This document shows, in pieces, positions 45,901 through 57,581 of a stretch of DNA of 64,000 bases. Within the stretch, counting starts at the first letter, position 1. The number at the start of each line of letters is the position of its first letter. This DNA comes from Castanea sativa (lineage: Eukaryota; Streptophyta; Magnoliopsida; Fagales; Fagaceae). The position numbers were made by a program, and so were the translations under genes. Under the pieces are notes generated by a model. The model searched no databases and had not been told where the DNA came from. It saw only the letters and a program-made list of their open reading frames with translations. The stretch spans positions 43,463,335-43,527,334 of the forward strand of contig NC_134018.1 of NCBI RefSeq assembly GCF_040712315.1. Reading direction: 5' to 3'.

Positions 45901-47547
45901 GCATCTCTCTTGCTTTGAGAACAAGTTTCAAATTTGTTGAATAAGATCTAAACTTCAATTTCTTGCTATAGCAGAATCGTCCACTATCCTTTTACACATC
46001 CTCACACTGTTGGTGTTTCCATGAATTCTTTATGGGGCAGTGGTCACTTTTGTTGTAGAAGAAAATCACGTTGGATTTGTGATTGCACTTAGAAAGTTCA
46101 AGAATTCAATACTGAATTTTGTGGTAGGATATTTTGTGAAAAGACCTACTCGAATTTAATAGAAAATTCTGCTACAAAATATTCTGCTGTGAACAGTTTG
46201 CTGAGATATTTGCATTTTGGCTTCTGAAATTTTCAGCTACGAAATATTCAATAGGTGAGCATTCTACATTTTTGAAACTTAGTAGGTTCTACTGTGAATA
46301 GTTTGCCAAAGGATCAGCACTTTTTCTTCTTAAACTTTCCATTATGAAATATTCTAGCGATGAACATTCTGCATTTCTAGGATTCTGCTATGAAATACTC
46401 TGCCGATGAACATTATGCATTCTGGGGATTCTATTGCAAAATATTTTGCCGATAAACATTTTGGAACTCAACAAGTTCTACAGTAAATAATCTGCAGAGA
46501 GATCTACATTCTAGCTTCTGAAATTTTCTGCTATAAAATATTCTGCGGATGAACATTCTACACCTTTGAAATTCAGCAGGTTTTGCTGTGAACAGTCTGC
46601 CGAAGGATCTATACTTTCTGCTACGAAATTTCTGCGGAGGGACATTTGCACTTCTGGAAAAGTCTATTGAAGGATACTTCACGGAGGAAATAGTTATTCG
46701 CAACAGTATAGTAATGATGAAAATTTTCCTTTGGCTGCTATAGCTTCATTTTTTGTTTCTAGCTTTTGGTTTCTAGTAATGATGAAAAAAATTATTGAAA
46801 CCTTGTGAGGGAATGAAAAGATTTTTCTCCTCTAAGTGTTGGACCCGAAGGTGGAGATGGAAAGAGTTTAGAAAGCTTTTAGTGTTTCCTTTAAAGAAAT
46901 GAGAGCAAGAAGGTGATAAGTGGCTTAGAAAGCTTTTAGGAGAGTTGCATGTTTGAATAAGTTTCTTGCCACATGTCTTACATGCATGACAAGGAGAACA
47001 AGTGGCATTTAAAGGTTAGGACCAAGTATTGTAAAGGCCTTCTATTATAGAGTTCTCATGATATTTCTGTTGTAGAACGCTATGGTGTTGTAGTGATATT
47101 TTGCTATTGCGTTTTGAGGCAATGCCATTGAACTCTACTATGGTATTGAGGTATTCTGCCACAACATTTTGCTGCAATATTCTACCATAGCATTTTGCTC
47201 ATGATACTGCTCTGTTTTAACGTTGCTGTGTTCTGCTACAGATTTCTGCTACGATACTGTCCTATTGTAACCTTACTGCAATATTCTGCCATGGAATTCT
47301 GCTACAATACTATCCTGTTGTAACATTGCTGTAATATTCTACCATAAAATTCCACAACACCGTTTTGCTGTAATGTTGTCGTGATACTCCACCATAAAAT
47401 TCCACTATGGTACTGTTGTGACGTTTTGGAAACTTTCCTAAGGGTATAGCTTGGATAATTTAAGAACATCCGCGTATCACTTTGGTATGAACTTGAAAAC
47501 ATGTTTGTAGATGAGAAATATCTCATTCTCCCCATCTTGATCCCAAC
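42914..47547 (-). other. Outer element interior, right part, TTCTGC-rich and non-coding
   Basis: No Gag or Pol domain is visible in either strand. The plus strand is rich in ttctgc/gctac words. From about 46100 to 46660 these form degenerate repeats (...gaaatattctgccgatgaacattctgca...), with a larger repeat of about 294 bp (cttctgaaatttt at 46221 and 46515). A separate pair (ctttagcccccaacatgtga / ctttagcccccagcatgtga) lies at about 44470 and 44632. It resembles the long non-coding middle of retrotransposon derivatives. Confidence 0.6.
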
Positions 47548-47565
47548 CCCCTAGTGAAGTCGCCA
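47547..47565 (-). other. Outer element primer binding site, Ogre-like
   Basis: On the minus strand TGGCGACTTCACTAGGGGG starts five bases after the LTR. It is close to the TGGCGACTCTGCTGGGGA-type site (arginine tRNA) of Ogre/Tat elements, with a few changes. It sets the orientation and suggests which lineage mobilised this element. Confidence 0.65.
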
Positions 47566-47570
47566 AAAAA

Positions 47571-50490
47571 TGTCAAGGTGTTTTTTTTACGTTTCTTGTA
47601 CCTTAGACATGCGTCTTGATATTATTTGACAACACTTAGTTTATGCTTTTTCTAAGAAGGAAGTTGGGTTTGGCGCTTCGCAGAATGGACTCTAAAGTAC
47701 CATTCTGCCGCTGTCGGTTTGTGCACAAACATTGAGTTCAAAGTCCAAGGAAAGACATTGCAAAGTGGGCTTATCCTCTATTTCAGCTGCAGAAGGATCT
47801 TTTCTGCAGTTTCTGCCACAGGTCTGACTTTTCTGCTGTGCAGCAAAACTTTCTGCTGTGCAGCAAAACCTTGTGTTGTGCAGTAAAGCTTTCTACTGTG
47901 TAGTAACACATTCTGCTGTGCAGTAAAGCCTTCTGCACGTTTCTGCAACGTGAATGACTACTTTTCATTTTTTACTGTAGAAATACTTTTCTACTTTCTA
48001 CACATATACAAATTCAAAACCCAAAGAAAATATCAATCAAGAAAATGTTAGTTTGTATGGGTTAGCATATTCTCAAATATATACATACATATATTTGTAT
48101 ATGTACTTATACGTATACATATGTACGTATATAAAATATATTTTACAGAACATGAGAGACAAGGTATATGTGTATGTACTTATGGCAGGATAATAATTAG
48201 TTTGAGTCAAAAGTAAAACACGTAATAACAAGGAAATAAGAAAGCTTTACCAGAAAAGGTTTAGCTAGTATAATAGCTAACACGGTAAATATAATAAAAA
48301 TGTGCTACAGTAGAATAACTAGTATAGCAAGTAAAGATACCACAGCAGGACAACTGATACAACAAACGTGATAAAAACGTGCTACATTAGAATAATTAAA
48401 TACAACAGATATAAGTTCTAATGAGTGAAATCAAATATATTTTCAATTGAAATCAAATATTGAATCTTCCCATAGAATAAGTAAACCAAGAAGGAGCCCA
48501 AACCCCAACTTGAACAACCTTGTCATAGGTTTTTGCCAACAAAGTTGTGCATTTTGGAGAATAGGCTTAAATGGCCACTAAATGACTACTTTTTTATTTT
48601 TTACTGTAGGAATACTTTTCTACTTTCTACACATATACAAATTCAAAACCCAAAGAAAATATCAATCAAGAAAATGTTAGTTTGCATGGGTTAGCATATT
48701 CTCAAATATATACATACATATATTTTACAGAACATGAGAGACAAGGTATATGTGTATGTACTTATGGCAGGATAATAATTAGTTTGTGTTAAAAGTAAAA
48801 CACGTAATAACAAAGAAATAAGAAAGCTTCACCAGAAAAGGTTTAGCTAGTATAATAGCTAACATGGTAAATATAATAAAAATGTGCTACAGCAGAATAA
48901 CTAGTACAGCAAGTAAAGATACCACAGCAGGACAACTGATGCAGCAAACATGATAAAAATGTGTCACATTAGAATGACTAAATACAGCAAATATAAGTTC
49001 TAACGAGTGAAATCAAATATTGAATCTTCCCATAGAATAAGTAAACCAAGAAGGAGCTCAAACCCCAACTTGAACAACTCTGTTATAGGCTTTTGCCATC
49101 AAAATTGTACATTTTGGAGAATAGGCTTAAATGGCCATTGACAACTACTTTTAGGGGACTTCAAAGAGTGGATTTGCCAAGAAGGAGGGAAAAGATGGTC
49201 TATTTATGCATGCCCCTATTCTTGCCATGTTTTCTTTCTTCTTTTTACCACTTTCTTTCTTCCTTTCTTTCCGTTCTTTTTACTCTTAGTTTCTTACTAC
49301 TCTCTTGCCGTGGATTGTTCCCCCTTTTTGGTCTTTCCTTTTCTTAGGTCCCTCTCTCTAGGTGCCCCTTTCTCTCTAAGTGTCTCCCTTAGGTGCTTAC
49401 TATTCTCTTACCATGAGTTCCCCTACAAGTGCTTTCCCCTTAGGTCTCTCCCCTTTTATCCATGGCTACCTCCTCCTTTTATAGTGAGCTAATTCAATGA
49501 GATTTCTCCATTTTACCCTTAGGGCTTTATCAACTGTTTTTGGTTTGTTGTGGGTATCCCTTTAGGACTACCCATCAACCCATTGGTTGCCTCGACCACT
49601 GTCATTGCTCAGTACATGTTTGCTGCACCACTACTCATTTGTCATTTCACGACAAAATTACCTTTTGTTTGTTCTTGCTGTATACCTCTACCTTTAGGTT
49701 CAAATGGATAAGGATTGGGCTACCTTACTACCTAGCTTTATGGCATGCTTCAGATGGTTCCAACCATCTATTACTTCTTTTGGGTAAGATACCATTCCAG
49801 CAAGGTATATTCCCAAAAGAAATCACGATTAGAAACCAAATATAGACTCCATATTCTCCCTACCACCAAACCACACCCTCTAAATCCTTTTGATTGTGAG
49901 TTTACCTCCCTTGTATTGACTGGGTACATGTTGGTGGTGTTCTGGCCCTTGTGTGCTTACTTCACTATCTTCTGTTTTTGTCTTCTTTCGTTCGCACGTT
50001 GTTTCTGATGTAGCAGATTAGCTTTGTTTTGTTCTGTTGCGTGTCTCTGTTTTATTTCTTCATGCATTTCCCGTTGTGTTTGTCATTTGCTTTAGTTTGA
50101 CTTTTCTTTCCTTCACGCAATTCCTGCTATTGACAAGTCCTAATATTGACACTTCCTACTATTTCTTGTTTTTTTTTCATCATGCTTCTTCATATTAGTT
50201 TTTACACCTATCCTTTTATACAAAAGGATTTGAGCATTTGTATGCCAAATAATGTTAACTAGATCAAAAAGGTCTTTGGCCTAATTCGCCTTAATTTGTC
50301 AAAGTCATTCTGCTAAAGAATTGTATTCTGTAGCAAATTTGCATTTTGCTATAGATCGTTTTCCCTTGTATTTCTTTCTTTGGATATTTCTTGCTCTTAG
50401 GTCTTCTTCGTGGGTCTTTAGACCTTACTTTTTAATGGGCTTTCCTTCGTATGGGCTTTTGGAAAAGGATTCAAAAAATGGGCATCAACA
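47571..50490 (-). repeat. Outer element 5' LTR (2920 bp) with internal duplications
   Basis: It includes five exact 20-bp-period units at 47833-47932 (ctgctgtgcagcaaaacttt and variants). A duplication with a 629-bp period follows: ctactttctacacatatac starts at 47991 and 48620, and the copies end in aggcttaaatggcca. A minus-strand TATA box (ctataaaaggagg) lies at about 49475-49487. The last about 1050 bp match the left LTR. Confidence 0.82.
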
Positions 50491-50495
50491 TACTT

Positions 50496-52024
50496 TAGTT
50501 TTCATCTATTTTATTCTAAAAGAAATCCAATTGGTAATGAACTTCCTTTTGGCTAAATAGTAATACCCCAGTTTTGTTGTTACATAGCAAATTCTCGTTT
50601 AAGGAATAACATTTTTATTTGAAGCACGAAACGCAACAATTGTTGATTAACTCTGCGCTCACACAAGAATTTGAAGATTAACGAGATTGTTTACACACAA
50701 GAATTTGCAAATTAATGACGATGTTGTTTGGAAACCTATGAAACGTAATAGGCCACGATACAAAACCAGCCATAGGCCACGATACAAGACCGGCCACAAT
50801 GGCATTATGCAAACGAATTGATCTCATAACTATAATTCGGATACAGAATCCTATCCTAAAGCGAGAAGGGAATTATGTAAACAAATTGAATTCAAAGTGT
50901 TTGAAAAATTAGGAAATCAATATTTATGAAAAGTCCAACGTGGGAGCAAAATTCTCAAAATCTAAGTGCGTACAATCCATTACCTATATTCAAAGGTCAA
51001 AGTGGACTAAGGAATGAACTACATTCATCTGTATATTACACCTTTATATAAGACCAACCATGTCCACCCCATTCAAAAAGCTGCAGTGTGATAAGATACC
51101 AATTGTCTAATTAAGTTTATATATATATATATATATCAATAAAGAGATAAATAATACTAAGGATAAAACTTGCATACTAATTTTTTATTTTAATTGAGAA
51201 ACCTAAAGTACAATCAGAATGTGCCAACTCAATTGAGTTACAAGGCTCTTGATGAGATGAAAGATTATATTCTTATGAGATATCTTAAGCAAGAGAAAGA
51301 AAAATCAATGTTCATTAACTAAACTAAATAGAGCCGTACCTAGGCATTCACTATTGGAAAAAAAAAAATTCAATCATTCAAGTACATGACAAGCTCTGTA
51401 TATCTAACGCCAAACAAGTAATAAGTCGCGAGTTCCATCCAATGACCTTAACACATCCCAACTATCGACTATCTTTCTAGATCACATGCCAAACCATTAT
51501 CTAAATGTCGGGGATAACACACATCAGTCTATCTATTCCTTAGATTGACTATAACTAGAAATTGAATGTATAATACAATTGTTTATATATACAACTAGCT
51601 TATTATATGCCCATGAGGAGAACTGAGAGCTGCCCAAGGCACTTTATAAACAGACCCTAACCCAAAATACATAGGCAAACTCCAACATACATCCCTTTCA
51701 ATAACACAATCAACACATTTTGAACACATAATTAACAACCGGTATAACTGGAATTAACCAATTTGCAATTTTCAAGGAAATAAATAAACTTGGAACATCT
51801 AATCAAAACGACATTCAAAGATAAAAGCACGAATTTCCACATAACTATAACCATAAAAACATTAAAGTTAAAATACGAAAATCTCATTAAACAGTACAAA
51901 AATCCATTTCTTAGAAATTTATCCAAACATAGGAAAGGAAAAGACACTAACGGCTCTAATCAACATCCGATTAGAAAAACAAAACGACACCGACTTAATA
52001 GTAATAATGATAATAATAATAAAT
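50496..52024. other. Intergenic region downstream of eL41
   Basis: No gene is supported. 50650-50870 is related to 28085-28260 (cacacaagaatttgcaaatt, ttggaaac..atgaaac, atagaatcctat / acagaatcctat). A short TA run lies at 51118-51136. The part nearest 52024, read on the minus strand, is the 3' UTR and flank of the eL41 gene. Confidence 0.5.
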
Positions 52025-52230
52025 CTACTTGGATCTCTGTCTCATCTTTCGGCGCTTCCTCTTCAACCTCCTCATACGCTTCTTCTTCCACTGAAAAAAA
52101 AAAAAACAAAAACAAAAACAAAAACAATGAAATCAAAACGATGTTTGAAGAATTAATCGCTAAATTTCACATTCTGAAAAAAAAGAAAGGGCGTGTGTTT
52201 CAGTGAGATCGAGCATACCTTGGCTCTCAT
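52025..52230 (-). CDS. RPL41: 60S ribosomal protein eL41, 25 residues, two exons
   Basis: Exon 1 (52219-52230) encodes MRAK and ends at a GT donor (aag|gtatgc). A 128-bp intron (52091-52218) ends in cag. Exon 2 (52025-52090) encodes WKKKRMRRLKRKRRKMRQRSK and stops at TAG (52025-52027). This is the universally conserved 25-residue eL41, a single very basic helix at the interface of the two ribosomal subunits and the smallest ribosomal protein. The intron position after codon 4 agrees with what I know of plant copies. Upstream on the minus strand are a TATA box, a pyrimidine-rich leader, telo-box motifs and site II elements, the usual controls of plant ribosomal protein genes, so it is probably expressed. 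Confidence 0.95.
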
Positions 52231-52505
52231 GGTGATGGTGATGCGGTGGCTAAGTTCGCTTCAAAACCCTAGTTTTCCAAACAAGGCTGCCGAGAAACCA
52301 ATTTTCTAGAGAGGTTAGTAGAAGTGAGAGGCGTTGAGAGTATTTATAGGGAGTATAGAAGAAACCCTAATGTATGGTCGGCGAGAATTTGGGCCTAAGA
52401 ACTGTATTGGTCTTCTGATCTTTCAGATATGCAGGCCCAAATTTGTAACTGATAAACTAGGCCTCGCAATTATAATACCCATTAGAAAAGTATTTGGGCT
52501 TTAGA
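52231..52505 (-). promoter_or_regulatory. Promoter of the eL41 gene
   Basis: On the minus strand a TATA box (TATAAATA, plus-strand 52341-52348) lies about 110 bases before the ATG, followed by a pyrimidine-rich start region (cctctcacttctactaacctctc). AAACCCTA telo-box motifs occur on the plus strand at about 52264 and 52364. Site II elements (TGGGCC/TGGGCT, either strand) lie at 52390, 52434 and 52495. This pairing is well known in plant ribosomal protein and growth genes. Confidence 0.75.
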
Positions 52506-52684
52506 TTTTGAGCTTATGAGATAGGGTTATGTTTGGATTTTGGACATGTTTTGCTGTTTCTTATTCGTTTTTTTTTTTTTTTTGTTTATTATTATTTTTT
52601 ATTAATGGATTTCAACTTCTTCTTTTTTCTTTTTCACTTCAAATACATTTTTTTTTATATATTTATTACCTAGATTTAAAAAAA

Positions 52685-53613
52685 TATTATATATTGACCA
52701 TCTAAACTTCATATTTTGTCATTTCAATCATCTAAGTTTCATGTATAGTCAATTCTGTCTTTTGTTAGTTTTTTGTTAAATGCTGTTATTAACTTACCAA
52801 AACGACGCTATTTTGGTTTTTTTTTTTTTTGTAATTTCAAAAAACTGAAAAACGTTATTTTTAATTTAAAAAAAAAAACTAAATGGCTCATGGGAACGCC
52901 GTCATTCCCTTAGCCCACTGAATATAAAAATCATCCCCCCCCCCCCCTATAGTTTTCACAAATTTCAATATTGATCTATTTCTAGGCCCTAAAATATAGC
53001 AGCAATATCCTTTCCCATGAAAATTAATTTGCAGCATAGTGCTTCTAGAGACAACTAGCATCTTCAATTGATACATTGATAATAATGCTAACTAAAAGAA
53101 GGAACAACAAAGCAATACAGAAGATTTAGCAAAAAAAAAAAGCAATATAGAAGATTATCAAAAAAAAAAAAAGCAATACAGATGAAAAAAGAGTCGGTGG
53201 AATGTTGACTGAGTTTTATTTTTTGGAGACTAGATTTTCTCGTCTGTTTCCTATGGCTTGGATGGCCTGCACAATCGTGCTCTCTTCTCTCTCTCAATCT
53301 CTCTCTTTCTCTCTTTCCCCCTTTCCCTCAAGTTTCTTAGGTCAAGTGCCGCTAGGGCATGGTGGGGGTGGAGACGATTTTTCATATTCAGTGGGCTAGG
53401 GGAACGTCGATCCCTAAGCCCTTTATTTTTTTTTATTTAAATAACGCTTTTCAATTTTTTGAAATTAAAAAAAAAAATCCTAAACAGAGTTTTGGTAAGT
53501 TAACTACAACACCTAGCAAAAGACTAATAGAGAATTGAATTGACAATACTTGAAACTTAAAGGACTGAAAATACAAAATGTGAAACTTAGAAGGTCAATT
53601 TTGCATTTTGGCC
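52685..53613. mobile_element. Fold-back element with long terminal inverted repeats
   Basis: The left arm (about 52690-52935) and the right arm (about 53375-53610) are inverted copies. They share ttgacc.tctaa..ttca.attttgt, ttaacttaccaaaac, and the inner block with the agcccactgaatat/atattcagtgggct pair followed by the C or G run. The arms are about 230 bp. The middle has three gcaata(c/t)aga units separated by A runs and a CT-rich stretch. No transposase frame is present; long TIRs suggest a MULE derivative. The ends are approximate. Confidence 0.65.
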
Positions 53614-53734
53614 AAGATTTTATTAAAGCAATTACTATTAGGCTACTCACAATTCCTAATGGTTTGTACAGCATACTTTTTATCCATTTTTTAAATGCCT
53701 TTTTATATATTTATTACCTTGATTAAAGAAATTA

Positions 53735-53805
<71 letters not shown>

Positions 53806-54142
53806 GTAAGAGTTTATTAAAGCAAATACTATTTAGCTACTCACAATTTCTAGTGATTCGTGTATCCCTTTTATGGATTATTGTTCACCCTCCTTTCTCT
53901 CATAAAATTTTTTCACTTTTCACATTTTTAACTTTCACTCTTTACTTTTCATAACTTTTTTTAATCAATGGTTGAGATTGAAAGTTATTTTTTACAATTA
54001 TCAATCTCAATTATATATAGTAATTGCGTCAGGTGCAATACCTTAGGTATTGCACCTGATCTCAATTCCCCTTTTACCCATTTTCCATAACAATCTCTAA
54101 TAGAATGGGCATAGGTCCCAATGCACAAGAGTAATAGACCCA
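53614..54142. repeat. Repeat-rich spacer: duplicated 50-bp block, (TA)n and a perfect hairpin
   Basis: Two related blocks (ttattaaagcaattactatt..gctactcacaatt at about 53621 and about 53814) flank a long TA run (53736-53791). A perfect inverted repeat with 15-base arms and a one-base loop lies at 54029-54059 (tcaggtgcaatacct / aggtattgcacctga). No gene is seen. Confidence 0.65.
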
Positions 54143-54145
54143 TTA

Positions 54146-55165
54146 GAGCATCACCATCAGGTGTGTCAAATGCCAAATATTTGGTATTTGACATATCAAA
54201 CACCAAAAAACATCTAAGGTGTTTTAAATGCTTAAAAATTTGGCATGAATGAACAATACACTTTTAAATATACACTTGTACAGATCAAAATGCTAAAACT
54301 TTTTAATATTTGTTTATTCTACTTTTCTCTCTCTTCTTTCACCTACGACCCATATCAGTCCCTCTCTCAGCCTTTCTTCCTCTTCACCGATCCTCCCAAT
54401 CAGACATCTCAGCCTCTCTTCCTCTTCGCCAATCTTGCTCATTCACTCTCTTAGCCTCTCAACCCAGATCATTCACCCGTGACTCATTCTTGCTCGTCTC
54501 TCTGCCACTGTCCTCCTTATGCGTCCCCTAAAGTTTGCCTTGTGCTGCCACCGACGTCCGATGTCGCCTCCAATCTCACCGCCAATCTCTCCTCTGAACT
54601 TGCCTCTAGCAGCCATCGATCTGCCCAACCTCCTCTCCTTAAGATCTTGGTCGTGGTGATTGTGGTGTTTTTTTTTTTTTTTTAAAATTTTGTTGTTGTT
54701 GTAGCAGTGGCTAATATTGGTGGTTGATCTTGTGGGGTGGCTGATATTGATTGTGGTGATTGTTGTTGTGGTGTTTTTTGTTGTTGTTGTTGTTGTTGTA
54801 GCAGTGGCTACTATTAGTGGTTGGTTGATCTTGTGGGGTGGCTGATATTGGTTGTGGTGGTTATTGTTGTGGTGTTTTTTGTTGTTGTTGTTATAGTAGT
54901 GGTTGATATTGGTGGTCGGTGGTTGATTTTGTGGAGTGGTTGTTGGTTGTGGGCTGTGGTGGGGTGATTTGTGGGCAATGGGGTTTTAATGTGCAGCAGT
55001 TATTTTAGATTATTTTAATATGTTGTACAGATCATTTTAATATGTTGAAGGGAAGAATAGAATATCTGATGAATGATGTATTGTAAAATAATGTGTTAAA
55101 ATAGGAAAAGTAAGTTTTTATGTTTGAAAATGACATTTGAGATACAATACTTGATGGTGATACTC
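54146..55165. mobile_element. PIF/Harbinger-like non-autonomous element with tandem repeats
   Basis: The ends gagcatcaccatcaggt (left) and gagtatcaccatcaagt (right, reverse complemented) are inverted. The flank is TTA on both sides (54143-54145 and 55166-55168), the target preference of PIF/Harbinger. The left half is CT-rich. 54701-54985 holds nearly three tandem units of about 95-97 bp built from gtagcagtggct..tattggtgg, gatcttgtggggtggctgat and (gtt)n. It has no recognisable transposase. Confidence 0.6.
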
Positions 55166-55168
55166 TTA

Positions 55169-57581
55169 CAATTTAGATTTGTGTTAAATAATTGTCAAGT
55201 GTCGACGTCTCGACAATTCCAGTGACATTAGATCCACCCCTTGCCCATCTCTAATATCACCTGCACTCCTCTCGCTAAATTGGTATTTCCAATAGATCGC
55301 TTGGGAAAAAGTGGAATTTCATTGAACCAAAACAAAAGCTTTATCCCATGGCCATGAGAGAGCGTACATCTAGTACACGACATACTTATTATGTCCCTAG
55401 CATTCTCTATAAAGCATATTGATGACATATGGTGCAAACGTTACCTTTATATATGCCATTAATCTAAGCTTGCTAAAAAAACAATATGATCCTCAATCTT
55501 TTTCTGACGTAGGTGGGGATATTTCATGTTTGTAAGCTTTTTTTTAAAACATATTCCTAACACTCAGACTACTTCGTGTCTTTATTTTTGACCATGATTT
55601 ATGTATCTATACTATTAGGGGCAAAAAATTATCAAAGTTTATAGATTACTTTGAGTCTAAACAGATAAAAAGAACAAATAATAACAGAAGAGAATGACTT
55701 AAATTAGTCATCCATTGTATGTAACGCGTAACTTCCTTGTCATGACCTTATCTGCAATTTATATTTTTATTGACAATTTTATCCAATTGAAGACAAAGAC
55801 AATTACACTTATGTGGATTGGCATACGGAAAAACACAAACTAGTGTCCTTTTATACTTTCCAATAGCAACTCAATAAAGTACTAAAAAAGTTGGAAAATA
55901 TACTTAACGATAATGATTTAAATTATTGTAATTTATGTATCATACACTTCTTTGTTGCTTCTTTTCTTTATATGTAATGTATATTTAATATTTTATGTTT
56001 GACATCATGAACAATTATAAAAATAAATACATATTTGAGTCCAACTTAGTTTGACGGAAATTTTTTCCAACCAATTACATGACAATTGCTAAAATTATCC
56101 TGGTATACTTTTTAGTCATGTAATCTATTTGATGACTCATATAACTTATTTAAATAATATTTGATAATTTTATAAGTTAATTACATAATTATTTGGAGGA
56201 AACTCTGGTTAGTGGATATTCGTAGTGAATATACTCCATCTAGGTGGCCAAAAATTCCTTCTCAAACAAAAAAAAGAGGTGGCCAAAAATTCTATTTACT
56301 TGAAATATTTTGCAATGAAGACCATATTCACTTGAAATATTTTCACCAGTTAACAAAGGTAAACTTAGTGGAGGATCTTACTTTGCTCAACATCAAACCA
56401 AGACTTGCCAGAGTAAAACCAGGGGTAAGACAATAAACTAAACAAATCTAAAATCTCTTTCACTGCACTTCAATTGTCAAATGCCTATAATTTGGACATT
56501 ATTGAGAAACTGAATCGAACAAAAGAGACACAGAAAGCTCCAGTTCATATTTATATACTATGGATAAAAAGTGTGTCACCATCTTCCTTCTCAATTCAAC
56601 CCAAAAAAAAAAAAAAATTCCTTCTCAATCCGTGCATCAAGTAAAGCCACAAAGTATTGCCTCACAAAAGACAACCTACCACATGCTCTAGAATCAGAAG
56701 AGCATCACTCTCGGATCTAGACATTGTATTTACTCCAGTCTCCACCACCCACTGATTCTCACCAAATTTTGATTCTTGAGCAAGAACTTACTTGCAATGA
56801 CAACTCCAGCAACACATTAATTGATGCAGTACACCGATAGATATATTATATACATACACAACTACCCCTTTCGTTCATAAAAATGAAGCACAAATATTGG
56901 CTACGACATATTGTTAATTGCCAACTGAGATTCACATCAGGGATCTGTATGATTCAGAAAATTTAATGGAACTAATTGGATAACCTTGCAGCGTTCTTTA
57001 ACTTTTTGCATCGCCGACACCAGCAGTTATACAAATCTATAAGGTCCGTGATCAAATCGATAACAAATGCTCTAATTATTTAATGTTCTCCACAACGACC
57101 ACTCTTCAACAGACATAACTGATCTACATGGCTCAAGTAACCACTAGGCTGATCTGCAAGCTTAAAATTTTATTTTTTTGAGAATCAAGCTGATCTGCAA
57201 GCATGGGCTAGTAACAAAAAGTTCTTCTGGGAAATTGATCAAACAGAGTGGACTCAGAGAGTGACTACCAATTAATTAGCAAACCCCTATCTCATTAACA
57301 AAACGAGACCCATTTTTCTAGAACAAAAGCATGATCAAATCTCTCTCCTATATCTTCGTCTTTACCTTTCAATTTTTAACTAACTATAATCCACATAAAC
57401 AACAATATAAGAACAAGATAAACCCCATGAAAGAAAGATTTAATACTGACATTAAATAAACTACAAAAACAGGCCAATGCTAGCTTGACAACACGATTTA
57501 CAAAAAGTAATTTACTCCACAAAAAGCATCTACTTTTGGAAGCTATATTTTACTCATGGGTGGTGTTCATGTTCAATCCAT
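55169..57581. other. AT-rich intergenic region and 3' flank of the ATL gene
   Basis: I see no gene. A short duplication (ggccaaaaattc) occurs near 56245 and 56280. The last few hundred bases before 57582, read on the minus strand, should contain the 3' UTR of the ATL gene. Confidence 0.45.

Larger units (their letters stand above)
30297..50490 (-). mobile_element. Old outer LTR retrotransposon (non-autonomous, Ogre-like PBS), with a nested gypsy element
   Basis: Both LTRs begin tgtc(a/g)agg and end gggcatcaaca on the plus strand. The exact target duplication tactt flanks the whole (30292-30296 and 50491-50495). The primer site beside the right LTR and TATA boxes in the LTRs read on the minus strand, so the right LTR is the 5' one. 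The interior (31562-32779 plus 42914-47570, about 5.9 kb) encodes no recognisable Gag or Pol, which makes it a large retrotransposon derivative. The first 200 bp of the two LTRs differ at about 26 sites by hand, so it is old. Confidence 0.85.

Noticed and set aside
36329..47968. Possible CRISPR array, suggested by the 51-bp and 20-bp tandem repeats
   Set aside because: The units are directly tandem with no unique spacers, and the window is plant nuclear DNA.
51790..52206. 138-residue plus-strand frame with Asn/Lys- and Ser-rich segments
   Set aside because: It is the reverse strand of the eL41 gene and its 3' UTR; the low-complexity runs come from the A-rich intron and AT-rich UTR.
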